Made by a program: the position numbers and the translations under genes | Part shown: positions 9,601-23,300 of the stretch, piece after piece | How positions within the stretch are numbered: position 1 is the first letter of the stretch | Layout: each line of letters begins with the position of its first letter | Notes under the pieces: model-generated | Database searches by the model: none | Told to the model about the DNA's origin: nothing | Seen by the model: only the letters and a program-made list of their open reading frames with translations | Assembly (NCBI GenBank): GCA_037976565.1 | Contig: CP137675.1 | Location: forward strand, 28,509,637-28,573,636 | Source: Mesocentrotus franciscanus | Taxonomy: Eukaryota; Echinodermata; Echinoidea; Camarodonta; Strongylocentrotidae | DNA: 64,000 nucleotides | Direction of reading: 5' to 3'

Positions 9601-11630
9601 GTCTCGCAGCACAGACATCCTTCGTTCGTCGTCATCTGATCACCGATTGGATGCTGACGTTGTAAAGGAAGACGATATAACAAAATGTCAAGAATATATT
9701 CAGACTGGCAATCTTTCCTAAATTTTCAGCTGAAAATCTGAACACGTTCTATAATATTTAATCGACGGGGATGTTATTGCTGTAAATATGGTGACATTTA
9801 TCCTTTAGTTTGTTCACAGAATACTTGTTCCATCCATGCTGGGAGATGTGAGTTGGTCTAGCGGTAAGTCCACTCGGTCAGCTCTCTGTCTTCGCCTACA
9901 AACTGACTGAGACGGACCCCGGTTCAAAAACTGATCACGTCTTTCGGATGGTGACGTTAATGGTCGGTCCCAGACGTAAATAATCAGGGGGGTGTTTCAC
10001 AAAGACTAAGATCAACTTTAAGTTGGACTTAAGTATAACAGGCCGTTCATGCCACTGTTTGCTCTCACCATTTACTGGCATTTGTCTTTCAAGGGACGTA
10101 CAAATCGTGGTCTCAAATCTACAGAGTTTACATTTTCTATAGTTCATTATTGAAGAAAAAATATTATCTAAAGATTATAATTTAGAGACCAATGGGGATA
10201 GCAACCAATGGCATGAATGGCCCGCCATACTTAAGTCCAACTTAAAGTCGATCTTAGTCTTTGTGAAACACCCCCCTGATATGATAGATACTTGTCTGTA
10301 CAAACTCTCAATTACACTCGCATTCGCCTTCTTTAGTCGTCAATGAAAATTCAAAAGAAATCGGGTGCGACCCTGTACTTAAAAAGGGTACTTCTTGTTG
10401 GACAAAGAAGCGTAATATAAGCATATCTAAAAGTAGCATTTGGCGATTAAAGAATAATAACACATTTTATCGTTTAATAATACAAAATGGGCTTCATTAT
10501 CATTTTTTTCTTCAATCCGAGGATACAAACTGTTTTCACTAAATGAAATTGTGTTTATCATCACAGTGCCATTTTGGTGTATGATCGATTCTGCCATCCT
10601 CTCCGGCTGTTCAACCCATTATTGGTAATCTGGGTTTCGTTTCACCGAACCGCCTCACAAGTACAGGTTCATCGACATCCCATTGAAACGCGTGTGTTAA
10701 AATTATCAAGGGATTTAATTTCCTGTTACTTTGATAAAAGGAGAGTATGCAATATCATTGGAGTGCCATTATGCGTATGACCGGTTTCCTGTTTCATCAT
10801 ACTCTTTGTAAGTAGTTTGGTAATCATTTAAAGAGATATCGGCTGTTTCCGTGTGCAGTATGTCATAACTCGCTGACACCGGAAATAGGCCTACCATTAA
10901 CGAGTGTAGAAGTCTCACACACGGAGAGTCTTCGGGTGAGGAAGATTTGTTGATGATGATGTTTCCTTATTGATGGGAAATGCTGAACCTTACATAAGAC
11001 CCGTTGTTCGTCAAAGTGATTGCCAGTCCTGGTGATTGATAAAATCTGTTATCAGGTATACCAGAATGGTGTCCAATTCCCAATAAGAACCCATGTTAAT
11101 GAGTCTTTAAAGTATTCTTCACTGAAGAAAACCTGTTATACTCACCAGAACTTCAGGAATGATATTGAGGTCGACCACGGGTTTGATCTTGAAGGCTCTC
11201 TTGGCCGAGTGGTCGTACTTTCGAGGACGGTCGATGACTGCTTTCACCATGTAAGAGACCTGAGCGAATTTGCAGTAGAGCTCTGGAGGTAGCCCGAGAG
11301 GTAGACGGTAGCGGAAGGGGAACTTGTGCTCCCCGGCTGGAAGGATGTAAGTGCGATCACACGCACCATCTGGGGGAAAAAAAAGAGGAGTAGTCGTCAT
11401 GGTGGTGTACGTAGCACGAATCCAGTCAGTAACGGGCCAACTGATGAAAAAGGAGTGGGGGGCACAAAGCAAGATCACCGAAGGGGATGAGGATTTCGGA
11501 GGGGGTCCTGTCAGTGGCGTAGGTATAGGGGCATGTGTCACCAAATCGCATTGCAACAACCACAAAAACAGAAAGAAAAGGGAAGAAAATGAGAGAAAGC
11601 GAAAAGGGAAAAGGAAATAGTGAAGGAACT

Positions 11631-11661
<31 letters not shown>

Positions 11662-12510
11662 GTGGGTGATAAGTCCCCTCCTAACCCCTTAATCAGAAGC
11701 CTTGTAAAATCCTATTCCCTTTCCAGAGCAAGACCGGTTGTTTTCTATTTGACTATCCAGGTTTGTCTACTTCCCCAAGGTAAATTTAAAGATTAAATAT
11801 ATTGATAGAAAAATCACCTTAGATGGGTTTAGATGATCATCTTTTTTATTGAAACTGTTGCGCAGGGGTTGACTTGGTATTTTTTGTAGATTAAATTACA
11901 ATGGCAATTCATGTTCTCTCCCACATTTTGTGATAAATTTTTTCTCTTCAGATTTGGTTGCTCGTTGCAGTGGTTCGAGCACATTTCTTTTTGTGTTACT
12001 CCAAATGGTAGTCGTTTCCTTTAAATTAAATGGTATGGAAAATGCGTGCTAGCGTTGCTTTGTCTATCTCCTACCTTCTCTTTTTTAAATTCAGGAATAT
12101 TTCTTCATGACTTATAAACCCCAATGAAGCGAGAAAACAATTATGGCTTTATTGATGAAATTGGTTATTCGGGTGTACCGAACAAACGCTTTGACCGGAC
12201 CGTCATCGTGTGTTTCCAACTACGGAGGGAAAATCGATGCACTGTCTGATGGTTCGTGTATTTATATGAGGGAAACGTCGAGTGGGCGTAGAAATAGTTA
12301 AGACATGATTGAATCCCCCAACTCTAAATTCTACAATCATTAACGCAAAAACAAATTTAAACAAAAATATTTATAATACTTCCTAACGTTATGTGCGAAA
12401 TGCTCGCATTTAGATGACATCTACAAAGACAACAACGCTGACGATGAGGAGGAGGAGGCTGGTGATGATGATAATGATGATGATGTTAATGAAGATGGTG
12501 GTGATGATGG

Positions 12511-12541
<31 letters not shown>

Positions 12542-12618
12542 AATGAAGATGATGGTGATGATGGTGATGATGATGATGATGTTGATGATGATGATGATGA
12601 TGATGATGTTGATGATGG

Positions 12619-12649
<31 letters not shown>

Positions 12650-15600
12650 AATGAAGATGATGGTGATGATGGTGATGATGATGATGATGATGTTGATGAT
12701 GATGATGCTAATGATGATGATGATGTGACTGATAATGAATAGTATGGTTAGGATGATCATAATAGTGGTGATTTTGATGATTGTAGAGGTGGTTTGATAG
12801 TAGTTAAAATGCTAATGATGGTAGTAGTGATGATGCTGATGATAATGCTGGTTGTGAAAATTAAAATGATGGTATTGGTAAAGGGATGAAAATGTATATC
12901 TTGTTGGCAAACCTTATCACGTATAACATGGTGATCCATATTTGAAAAAGTGGACCGCCCCTTAAAAGAAATCCAGCGTTTATGCGTTAGGCTACTCATA
13001 CATCAGAGGAGATCATTATTCATATCTTAGAGTATAGTCTCTACAAACCTCTGATATATTAATGACTATATGACATGTATGACGTCATTGTGAAACAATT
13101 TCGTGATGTAATAAAAGAGAGTATCAAATTTAGGACCGATCGGTGAAATATTAATACATTCACATCTACAGTAGACGAAGGCCTATCTTTCTTATCACAT
13201 GGGACCCGTTTCACAAAGCCTTTATTCAATGACAAATTAAAAAAAAATCAGTGACAAATCTGCTGATAACCAATCAGAATCAAGGATTTCACTAGCTTAT
13301 AACAAAAACCTGTTATTATTTTTTTTATACTGATGACCAGGTTTTGTGAAATGGGGCCCAAAATATATAAATGATTCCCCCTCTCTTTCACTGTCTGTTG
13401 GTGTCCTTATTCCTCTCTATCTGACTCTCTCTCCCCTCTCTCTCTCTCTCTCATGCGCTCTCACGCTCTATAATAATATAATGATAATAGGTTTTTCTTT
13501 TACCCAGAATAGCGTCATCAGCATCAATGATAGCTATTCTTCGTGAGGGTCCTGCAGTTATTATTACCCCGGCAATTGCCAGGCACCCATTTACACCTGG
13601 ATGGAGAGTTGGTTGGGCTGGAATTCGAACCCTAAACCTTTGGATTGAGTTTTAAGTGATTGAACCACTATAACACATTATCCCATCCCTCTTTCTCTTC
13701 CCCCTCCCCTCTCTCTCCCCCTCTCACTTATACCATCCCTGTGTGTGTGTGTGATTGGGTTTTTTACAGACGTGTATCAATCAGATATGATTATTTACGT
13801 CTGGGGACCGACCTTTAACGTCACCATCCGAAAGACGTCTTCTCTCTCTCTCTCTGATTTATACTATACTTTTACGCTTAGTTTTTGATGATTATCACGT
13901 AGATCAAGAAACATTCGGCAAATAATGGCAAAGGAATAAGCATCTATGCATATTTGCTGTCTCTGATGAAAATATTTCATCATACCATCTTTCTTCTATC
14001 TCACGTATACATCATTGTACATGTAGTCCCTCACGTAGGAGGTAATTCTGAGAAATTGAAATATCGGTGATAAACGAATAACAGGCGTTATGACCCACGG
14101 TGGAATCGGCTTAATATATTTGCAATTTCACTCCTAGAGGGGCTCAAGAACTAAGCAAAGAATGGAATAAGCAGCTTCGCTGATTATGTGTCATCTAGCT
14201 CAACCAGGCTAGTCTTCATCCCAAGTACTCTAGTTGATTTTATGAAATACTATTAATGCGACGCATTTTATTTGTGTCCTAGAACAATTTAATTTATGCT
14301 AGTCCGGGGAAATACATCACAACACTTAAATTGTTTTGCACAAAGCCAAGTAATATAGAACAGAGGGAGAGAGCGAGTGCGCTGATATCATATAAAATGA
14401 GAGGCATACAGCTACTACGAAATAAACATAAATCCTAATGTCTGAACTTAGGTCACGACCACCTACTGGATGAGAGTCCCAAACAGCTAGTGTTGAAATA
14501 ATGTAGTCTCCCAATTCATACAGGTTGATATTAATACGTATTTTCAGCTCAGGATAGTTCTGTCTGTATTTCAGGGCAGAATATGAGGCTTTCTTTTTTA
14601 TAAACTTATTTCTGTGACAGATTTTTAGCCATTTATCCTCGACAAGCTAGAGAGCTCTGCTTTCCGTCTTCATTTGAAATAAGAGGGCATCTTGAAAAGT
14701 GGTCTGAATTGACAAGACTGGTTTCCATTAGAGAGATGGTTGTGCACGTGTTAATATGATCAGTCAGTGAGACGAAGAATTAGCTTGATTAACTTAAAGG
14801 GGTCAACCAGAAAATACAAGGTGACAATTATTCTCCACAATTTCAATTGCATACGACATTAATAATCCATGAAACAACATTATCAGACTTCAATTTGACA
14901 AGTGAATGCAATATTCGTCACGAGAAAGAATTCGGGTTTGCTTAAAATTTGGTTGAAATTATTCAGTTAAAATAGCGGTTTGAAGGGATTATGTATATAT
15001 ATATATATATATATACACATATATTTATCCAAAAAAAAAAGAGAAAATCATGTCTACCACCATAGACCTCATGCAAACGTAACCATAAATCTAACCCCGA
15101 AAAGAAAAAAAACATACCCCCCCCCCCCAAAAAAAAAAAAAGGCAAAAAAAAAAAAATTAGTGTTACGATTTTTTTTTGGGGGGGGGGGTGGCGGGAGGG
15201 TTAACTGGCAGAAATTACATGTTTTTGGTATTTAAAACAGTGAAATAGATTCCGATCGCGCTCACACACAAATAACATGAGTGTATAATCATTTCTTTTT
15301 ATGGGTGAGTGGGGACAGAAGTTCAGTATCCCTCTCTTTAAATAGAAATACTATCTTCATATTGTACATCGTTATTTTGACAAATTGATGTAACTGAAAT
15401 GTAAAAAAGTCATATTATGTGAAAATACCTTCACCAAAGACAAGAGCAGTGTGTTTGAATAAAACTTCTTTCCATAAAAAGTCTTCTCCATCATCGTGAA
15501 AGTTCCTCCATTCCGTCTTAGTCTTTCCTTTGAACTTCACTCGAATCCCTGGCAAAGAACAAATTAAAGGTCAAAGGTCAACACACGAAACAATGGAATT

Positions 15601-18600
15601 GTTAGTAAAATTGTATTCATCAAAGTAAGTTACGAACCACGAACAAAAATTAATAGCACGTTGATCATCATTTTCTTGTCAAAGGGGCAAGAATGTATGA
15701 ACTTTGGCAGTTATATTATGCCAAACACGTTTATTTCTTCGAGTTCATTTTTGCATTAAAATATGATTTCACCACCATCGCCCCACCACCACCATCAGTA
15801 CCACCACCACCACACTCACCCCCACCACCACCCCCATTTTATTTTTTGTGTTGAAAGATATTTTATTGTTTATTCGATGCACAAAAAATAATAACAGAAT
15901 GATAATATATATATATATAATTTAACACAATATTACAAGATATTACCCAACCCTTGGCGATACCCGTTCCATTACCTATTGATTGATTGATTTTTATTCG
16001 CCAAGCTTCCAACATACAACAATATACAAGAATAAAAGATCAAAATTAAGTCAGCTTGAACAGGATAACCCACGAAAGCTCGAGAGCTTATTTCCAGTGG
16101 GGTCTCCGACATACATGTACAATATTAATAAGTTAAAATAGTAATATTTACAGACAAATAAGAAGAAAAAATAAGAAATAAATATAATAATGATGATAAT
16201 AATAACAACATTAAATTGATGATAGAAATGATAATAAGTACAAGAAGAAAAAGAAGAAGGAGAAGAAGAAAAGGAGGAGGAGGAGGAGGAGGAAGAAGAG
16301 GAAAATAATGATGAATATGATGAATATGATGAATTTCAATAACGTACAAAAGCATCTTTGAGAATTATCGTTGAGTTGAATGCAACTATGAAAATCCACA
16401 ACGATTCGCGTTTCTTCTGCTCATTTCATTCGCATATACAATTCCGATCATATCATCGGATCTATACTTATTACATGTGCAAAATAAATGAAATTTACTG
16501 GACGGCCATGGATTTATTAAATTGGCAATCCACAGATTATCAATCAATTTGTAATTCACAGGCAAACGGATTGAACAATCATGTCTGACAAAGCCTCAAT
16601 TATTTTGCAATTGAAATGAAATCCCTGCGAGTGCATACAACATGGTATGAAATAAATGAGATTTTTGTATGATAATCTGAGTGCACTGCAGCATTGGAAT
16701 GTCTGTGGATTATGAGTTTATTCCATTTTCACTTTTACTGTTCTCATCCAAAAAACATATTTACAATTGATGTTACTGAAATGTACGAACAGAACAAATT
16801 ATTTAAACAATAAATGAAAACGAACAAACCAAATTTGTTTGGTCAAAATTTAATGATGTACTATCCTGGCATCATGAAACATGCATTTTCGTGAGTATTA
16901 ATTGGCCATTGTGCAAAAACAGGCATATTTTCTATGTTGACTTTAAGTACATTTCTGAAGTGCACTTTAAGGAAGAGAGTCTATTTTGAAAGGGTAGCTT
17001 GGTATTGTTGGCTCGATTTCCCACTCATCGGGATTTCATTTACGAAAATTAGGGACATTGTCATAGGGTGTGTGAGTGTGTCGTAACGAGAAAGGGAAAA
17101 GGGGAAGATTAGTTTAGTTCAGTTTATTTTTTTCAGTCCAATTCCATCGTTAAAAACATTTTACATGACATTGAATAAAACATGCACTTCCATATAACAT
17201 ATTACATTTTAAGTCACAAAATAATATATATAAAATGGTGATGAAACTAAATTGGGCACAGCTCATAAAAAACCGAAAGGGTTTTGTCAGGACAGCTTCC
17301 CAAAAGATATATGATTTGGTAGACTAAATGGCGGAAAACAAATAGCAAGTAGAAAAACAAAATAATTTATGAATTGCACCTTGTACCAACACAAGCCCAA
17401 AAAACAACATGGTGGGATAGGAAAGGAGATAGACAGCAAAAAAGAGAAAAAAGAAAGAGATGGAGGAAGTGAAAGAAAACCTTATAGATTCATTTACATT
17501 TAAAACTGTTATAAAAAGAAACTGAAGTTATATTTGTTGGGAGCGAGTTCCAAATTACAGGTACATGATGTCTGCAGGAATAAGATGCAAAATCTGAACA
17601 TACATTCCATCTGTGATATCTATTCTTAGATCTAGTATTATAATTATGTATTGCACTGTTTCTTATAAACATACTGGATAAATTACAAAAATACTAAATT
17701 GTCAACAGATTTTGAAGAAACTCCCTCCACTCGTTCACCGAAAGCCAGTCTACAGATACCCCTGAGCACCACCCCTCGACCCTCAGCAACCTCTATAGTG
17801 TAGTTCAGCATCTCAGTCTGTGGGAGATGATTAATGGTGATGTATTCCCGTGAAAAAAGCTTATATAGGTCTACTAATTATTTCTCTACTCCGAGTTTAG
17901 CGCAACTTCTCACCTGCCTTACCGATCCATCATGCGAGCGAAAGGGACATTGCGGGTACGTCGTTCGCGTGGCAGTAGAAGTAGAGGGGGGACATAATCT
18001 CACCGTTATTCTGTATCAGTGTTTATATTTACACCATATCCCAAACAGGGCCGGATCTAGAATTTTGTATTTAAACAAAAAGGGGAGAATTATTTCATTA
18101 TGTACTAAAGGTATACCGATTGGGTCTTAAAACCTGTTTTTTTTTGGGGGAGGGGGCCGGACCGACTGCGCCCCTTAAATCCTCCATTCGAAGGTCGAGT
18201 AATTATCTGTCCTACTGGAATGTTCATGGGTATATTGAAATGTCAACTTAATGAAAATTGTATGCGGTTTCTGCGTAACTGCTTGAAATCGCTCCAATAT
18301 ACAGAAATAGATATAGCACCCACATAAATTGGACACATTTTGAGAGACAATATTATGTTCATGTAGGCCTATATAATAGACACTACATCCTAACATTTAA
18401 TCTATTATAGTTAGTCAAGTTAGCGTAAGTTCTTCTAAATTGCTTCTAAATTCCAAATTTTTGCTCAATTTTAACTTCAACTCTTTTCTTCCTCTCTCCA
18501 CTCATCCCTCTTCCTCTCGATCTCCCCCATCTCTCCTCTCTCGCCCTTTCTCTCCTTTCTCTCTTATTCCACTTTCTTTATCCCCATCTCAAGCGCTATC

Positions 18601-18748
18601 TGAATTCTCCTTGCCCTTCTCATTCCTTCTCCTCTCCCGTCTTCTTCTCTGTCTGTCTGTCTTTCTATCTCCCTTTGTCTCTTTCTGCCTGGCCGTATGT
18701 CTGTCTTCTCTCTGTCTCTGACTCTCTGTCTCTCTCTGTCTCTATGGT

Positions 18749-18783
<35 letters not shown>

Positions 18784-20313
18784 GTCTCTCTCTCCAAGAC
18801 GTTGGCCTAATGACCTATCTCCAAGATGAGCTTTACCATGCCTGGCCGCAGGAGTTGTTCCCATTTCTTACGATCTATTTAACCCTCAATCATCCACCCA
18901 TCCAGTGAATCGGTAGGTCAATGTACGTTAAAGTAGAAATAGTGATAACAAAAATGTTTTCGTTCCTTTACACCGCTAAAACACATCCAGTAATGCCGGT
19001 CACAGTATGTTTAAAATGTAATTAAATAAATTGTCCAATAATTCCAATTGTCCAATCACTGAATTCCATTAAAATTCCACACTTCATGCTCACATTCGAA
19101 ACACAGAGACGTTCGAATCCCACCGCGGGTACTCATTTATACACCTGAGTAAAGAGAATCATTATAGATAATATGCCCTTTTCAAGGAAATAAACTTATT
19201 ATCCGCATAATCCACACAGATCAGTGGTTGCTATATATAGCGTTGTGTTCTCGCGTACTAAATTTAAACTAAATGAAACTTCTTAAGTATTTTATCATTT
19301 TACCGATTAATTTATATCGTATACACAAATCATGTTACCCCGAACACATACTTCTAATCTATGTATTATAGCGGACTTTGTTTACCATTCAATACCAATT
19401 GATCAATTGAAAAAAAAATTGTGGATTTCCCTGTATTGCGAAGCATCTCCAATTCTTCAACTCAATTCTGTTCAATTCAAAGTAAAATTTTACCGTTGTA
19501 TGTAATATGTATTTGTTAACTTCCATTCGTTTTTCCATATCATCAAAATACTCAAGTAATACATTTGTGCATGCATACAAAATGGTATAAACAACTAAAC
19601 AGAGCATCATAGACGTTGTCCCAATTGTACACCCCTGTTCATTGTCTTCCCCGAAATGTATGTGTGCATGGTGGGATGTGCTCCTATTCAAATCAACATG
19701 AACATACACTTTGTAATGAATCCACCATGTCCAACGGGATAAAATTTCGTTCGTTCAACATCATTACATGCGATATACGCGTATTTGTCTGACGAGTATA
19801 ACTATAAAAGAAATATCAATGTCGTCATCCTGAAGCTGAAACGACGATAAATTCTGCCTTCCTATTCCTCGATGGGTCACTGTACAACGTCTGTCGAGGG
19901 CCAGAAGGGCGTTAACTTATACCTTAACACGGAGTTAACGCCCTTCTGGCTCTATCTAGGTTAAGGTCCCGACGGGGAGTTTGTAAATGAAAACGCTACA
20001 TCCGGGACTAAGTAGTTGCTCATTGGGGGCTGAAATGGATCTCTAGAGAGAGTCAACAGCTACTTGACAGCAAGAATTTATATTATTATTGCAAATTACA
20101 TTTCTGATACGGATGGTATGTCTTCAGGTAAAGGAAGTTCTGCTTGCAACTTTACTCGGTCATTCAGAGGAAGCAGATACGACCGGATGAGCTTTGGAGC
20201 TTTGTACCTTGTAATACTATATCTCTTCATTCGCTTTTGCCTGGCTGTCTGTCTGTCTGTCTGTCTCTCATGTCTCTCTGTCTGTCTCTGTCTCAGTCTC
20301 TGTCGCTCCCCCT

Positions 20314-20355
<42 letters not shown>

Positions 20356-23300
20356 CAAAATTCATTCTAGTACGCCATGTATAAACGTTGTATCCCCGCA
20401 CCGGTTGTTATGTGCTGACAGCTGATTATAAGGGTAATTTGAACAAGTTTATATGGAATCGGTGTTTATGAATCTATCAAAACGAAGTTAAAAAATTTTA
20501 AAAATAAGAATAATATTCATGGTAGAGAAAGCTACTTATATTTTTGCAATCGAACAGTAAGGACGACAACTTGACTTTTGTGAAGTATCTGGATCCATTG
20601 ACAACTGTATTCCTATTTCATTTTCCCTGTTTTACATTCCTGTTATCTAATGTTTCTCTCAAGCTCCTCCTCTTTTATTTCCAATTAATACTCCCATCTG
20701 AATCCCCTCTTCCCCTCGCTTCTTTTTCTGCCCTATCTCCTGATGTTTATAACATCCTCCGCACTTCATCAATTATTTATTTAAACGCGACTTCGATGAG
20801 TTGCGACAATACGCCAATCTTACGACTGGTAATAAAAAGAGAGGCTGCGTCATTTTTCGCTGCTTCCCTCGATCAAGAAATTCCTTATCACCTCCGAAGT
20901 CCCTCGAACCTCGGAGGGTAAGGCGAGAGAAAGCTGACAAAATAAGACCCGGACACCCATAAGCCATTCTAAACACTTTCCCCACTTCACTAGGCTATAA
21001 TAGTGGTGCTGTTCAAATTTGAAGATCCCCCGAGAGGGACGCGCGGACGGGCAGTGGCGCAGCGTAGGGTAAATGGTAAAGGGTCCACAATGCAAACCCC
21101 GGTCCCCCTTTTCCATATTCGACAATTCTTGTTTGTTAGTTTGTTCATACAGATATTCTTTATATTTTACCAATCTCTCTTCTTGTATAAATTATGTAGA
21201 CATCATTGTATGAAATGTATTTGTATTGCTGTTGGTAAATAAATCAAATCAAATCAAATATGGGAATAGATTTGATATAATAGAAATTATCTCCATTCTC
21301 TCCTCCTCCTCTACATTGGCCGCTTTCTCTCTCTTTCTTCATCTCTCTCTCCCTCTCTGTCCCTGTCTCATTCCCTTTCTCTTTCCCTCCCACCCCTCTC
21401 TCTTTATCTCCCCATATCAATAATTATTCATTTATTTCTCACATTTGTCTATCTAACTATGCATCAAACCATATAACAATAACTGTCCATCTATCATATA
21501 GTTTCTACTTCTTTTGTATAGTCTTATTGGCCTTTACATGCCAAGCATACTTTCCACCAAACACCTATCTATCTATCTATCCATCTATCTATCTATCTAT
21601 ATATCTATCTATCAATCTATTGATTCTGTATCATTAAATCTTGTACACATTTATAGCGCTTGGAGCTCTCGGAAATAACACCAAGACAGAAGGCTTCCTA
21701 AAAATCGAATGATATTTTAATATATTAACCTATAAATTATCAATGACATTCTTTCACGTACATCGATCTACCCATACCCTCATCTCTAATTCATTCATTA
21801 ACTAATTAGCTCGAGTCTGTTTCTATCATTAAAAACTAGGTCTGTCTATAGACTCTCCCTTTAATCTCAGGTAGCTACTTTCTCAAGGAATTATGCCCTG
21901 GCAGATGCAAAGGCTATTTACTCAGAGCCGACTCAAAGCAAGTCTTAAAAAGTGACTCCTTTATTGAATTACATGGCGACACCTATATTGATGCAGTCCT
22001 CCGATCATTGAATTTAATATACCCCTCCTAGGCGGGAATCAATTGAGTAATCCATTTTACATGTGAAAGATAAATCTAAGTAAACATTAATCGTAATTGG
22101 AAATCAATACCGATTGGATGTTTGTTTGTGTTATTTCGAGTGACGAGCACGGTGTGATTTCCTAATTGTAGTTTCATTTGCCTCGGAATGACCTACAGAC
22201 ACCCTTTCATACTGTTACCTCCGGTGTTTATGCGGATTGTAACAGATGCCAATTAGATGCTTAGGAAAGCTTGGTTTTGTCTTTACGGTAATCGAAAGCA
22301 GCCCTTTTATACTTTTACCACCGGTGGTCGTTCGGTTCACATGCGGAGTAGAGCTTGATGCTAAGGAAAGCTAGAAATATCTTAAGCGTAACTGTAAGTA
22401 GGCCTTTCACACTGTTACAACCGGTTGTCACTGGGATAATACTCGAAGAACAGCAAGATGTATAGAAATGCTTTCTTTGTCTTTAAGGTAATCGAAAGCA
22501 CATCTTTCAAACTTTTACCATCGGTGGCCATTCGGTTTACATGCGGAGTAGAGCTGGATGCTAAGGAAAGCTAGAAATATCCTATCCGTAACCGCAAGTA
22601 TAGGCCTTTTATACTGAAACATAGTAGCCGTACGGATAACACACTGATGAACTTTATTAGATGACTATAGCATGACTATACTGGAAAGATCAGAATGTCT
22701 TTAGGGTAACCTTCATGCGTCCTTTCATACTGTTACCACCGGTGGTTAATCACATGACATTCGGAGGAAGGAAAATAAAAATGCTTTTACCGTTTCATAC
22801 TCTTTCGCCGGTGGTCATTCGGGTGATAAGCGAGATGACAGGAAATGTTTGAATGTCTTCCTGGCTAGAAATGGAGACGGTTCACCATTTAACACCTACA
22901 CGTAGTTCGTTGAAATGTAAATGACATTACATTGTTTAGGTCTCCATTTGTCTCGGTGTCGGTGATATATTTAATTATTATGACCCGTACAGGTGTAAAT
23001 ACGACTTTTGGTATTTGATATCTGAATTTTGACAGAACATTGTGTGTTTTTTTAAAGTTATTTATAGATTTATTTATGTATTTATTCATTTATTTATTTA
23101 TTTATCTATTTATGTGTTTTAAAATCAGCAAGACAATTACAAAAGAGCTCTCGTAAAAGGATAGGCCTCATCTTAATAAGAAAATAGTATTCCAAGTGTC
23201 TGTTAAAGTCTAAACAACCAAGCCTATCTCATTAATATCTCGAATAGACAATTCCTATCGAGATGATAATAATAGTTCTATTACATCGAAAGAATATTAC

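Larger units (their letters stand above)
11370..15428. other. Alpha-arrestin intron 2: repeats only
   Basis: This intron of about 4.1 kb holds a GA tract (11630-11657), the GAT microsatellite, one MITE and two SINE fragments, a (TA)n run at 14993-15014 and homopolymer-rich sequence to 15190. I see no other coding sequence. Confidence 0.7.

Noticed and set aside
12410..12760. Long ORFs of Met/Asp or Ile type on both strands
   Set aside because: They only translate a GAT/ATG microsatellite; no splice or protein signal.
20060..20240. Protein-like frames on both strands before the CT tract
   Set aside because: Neither has convincing paired splice sites or a recognised motif, and they merge into a microsatellite.
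22203..22860. CRISPR-like array
   Set aside because: Repeats are degenerate, about 100 bp and contiguous, in a eukaryotic intron; no repeat-spacer structure.
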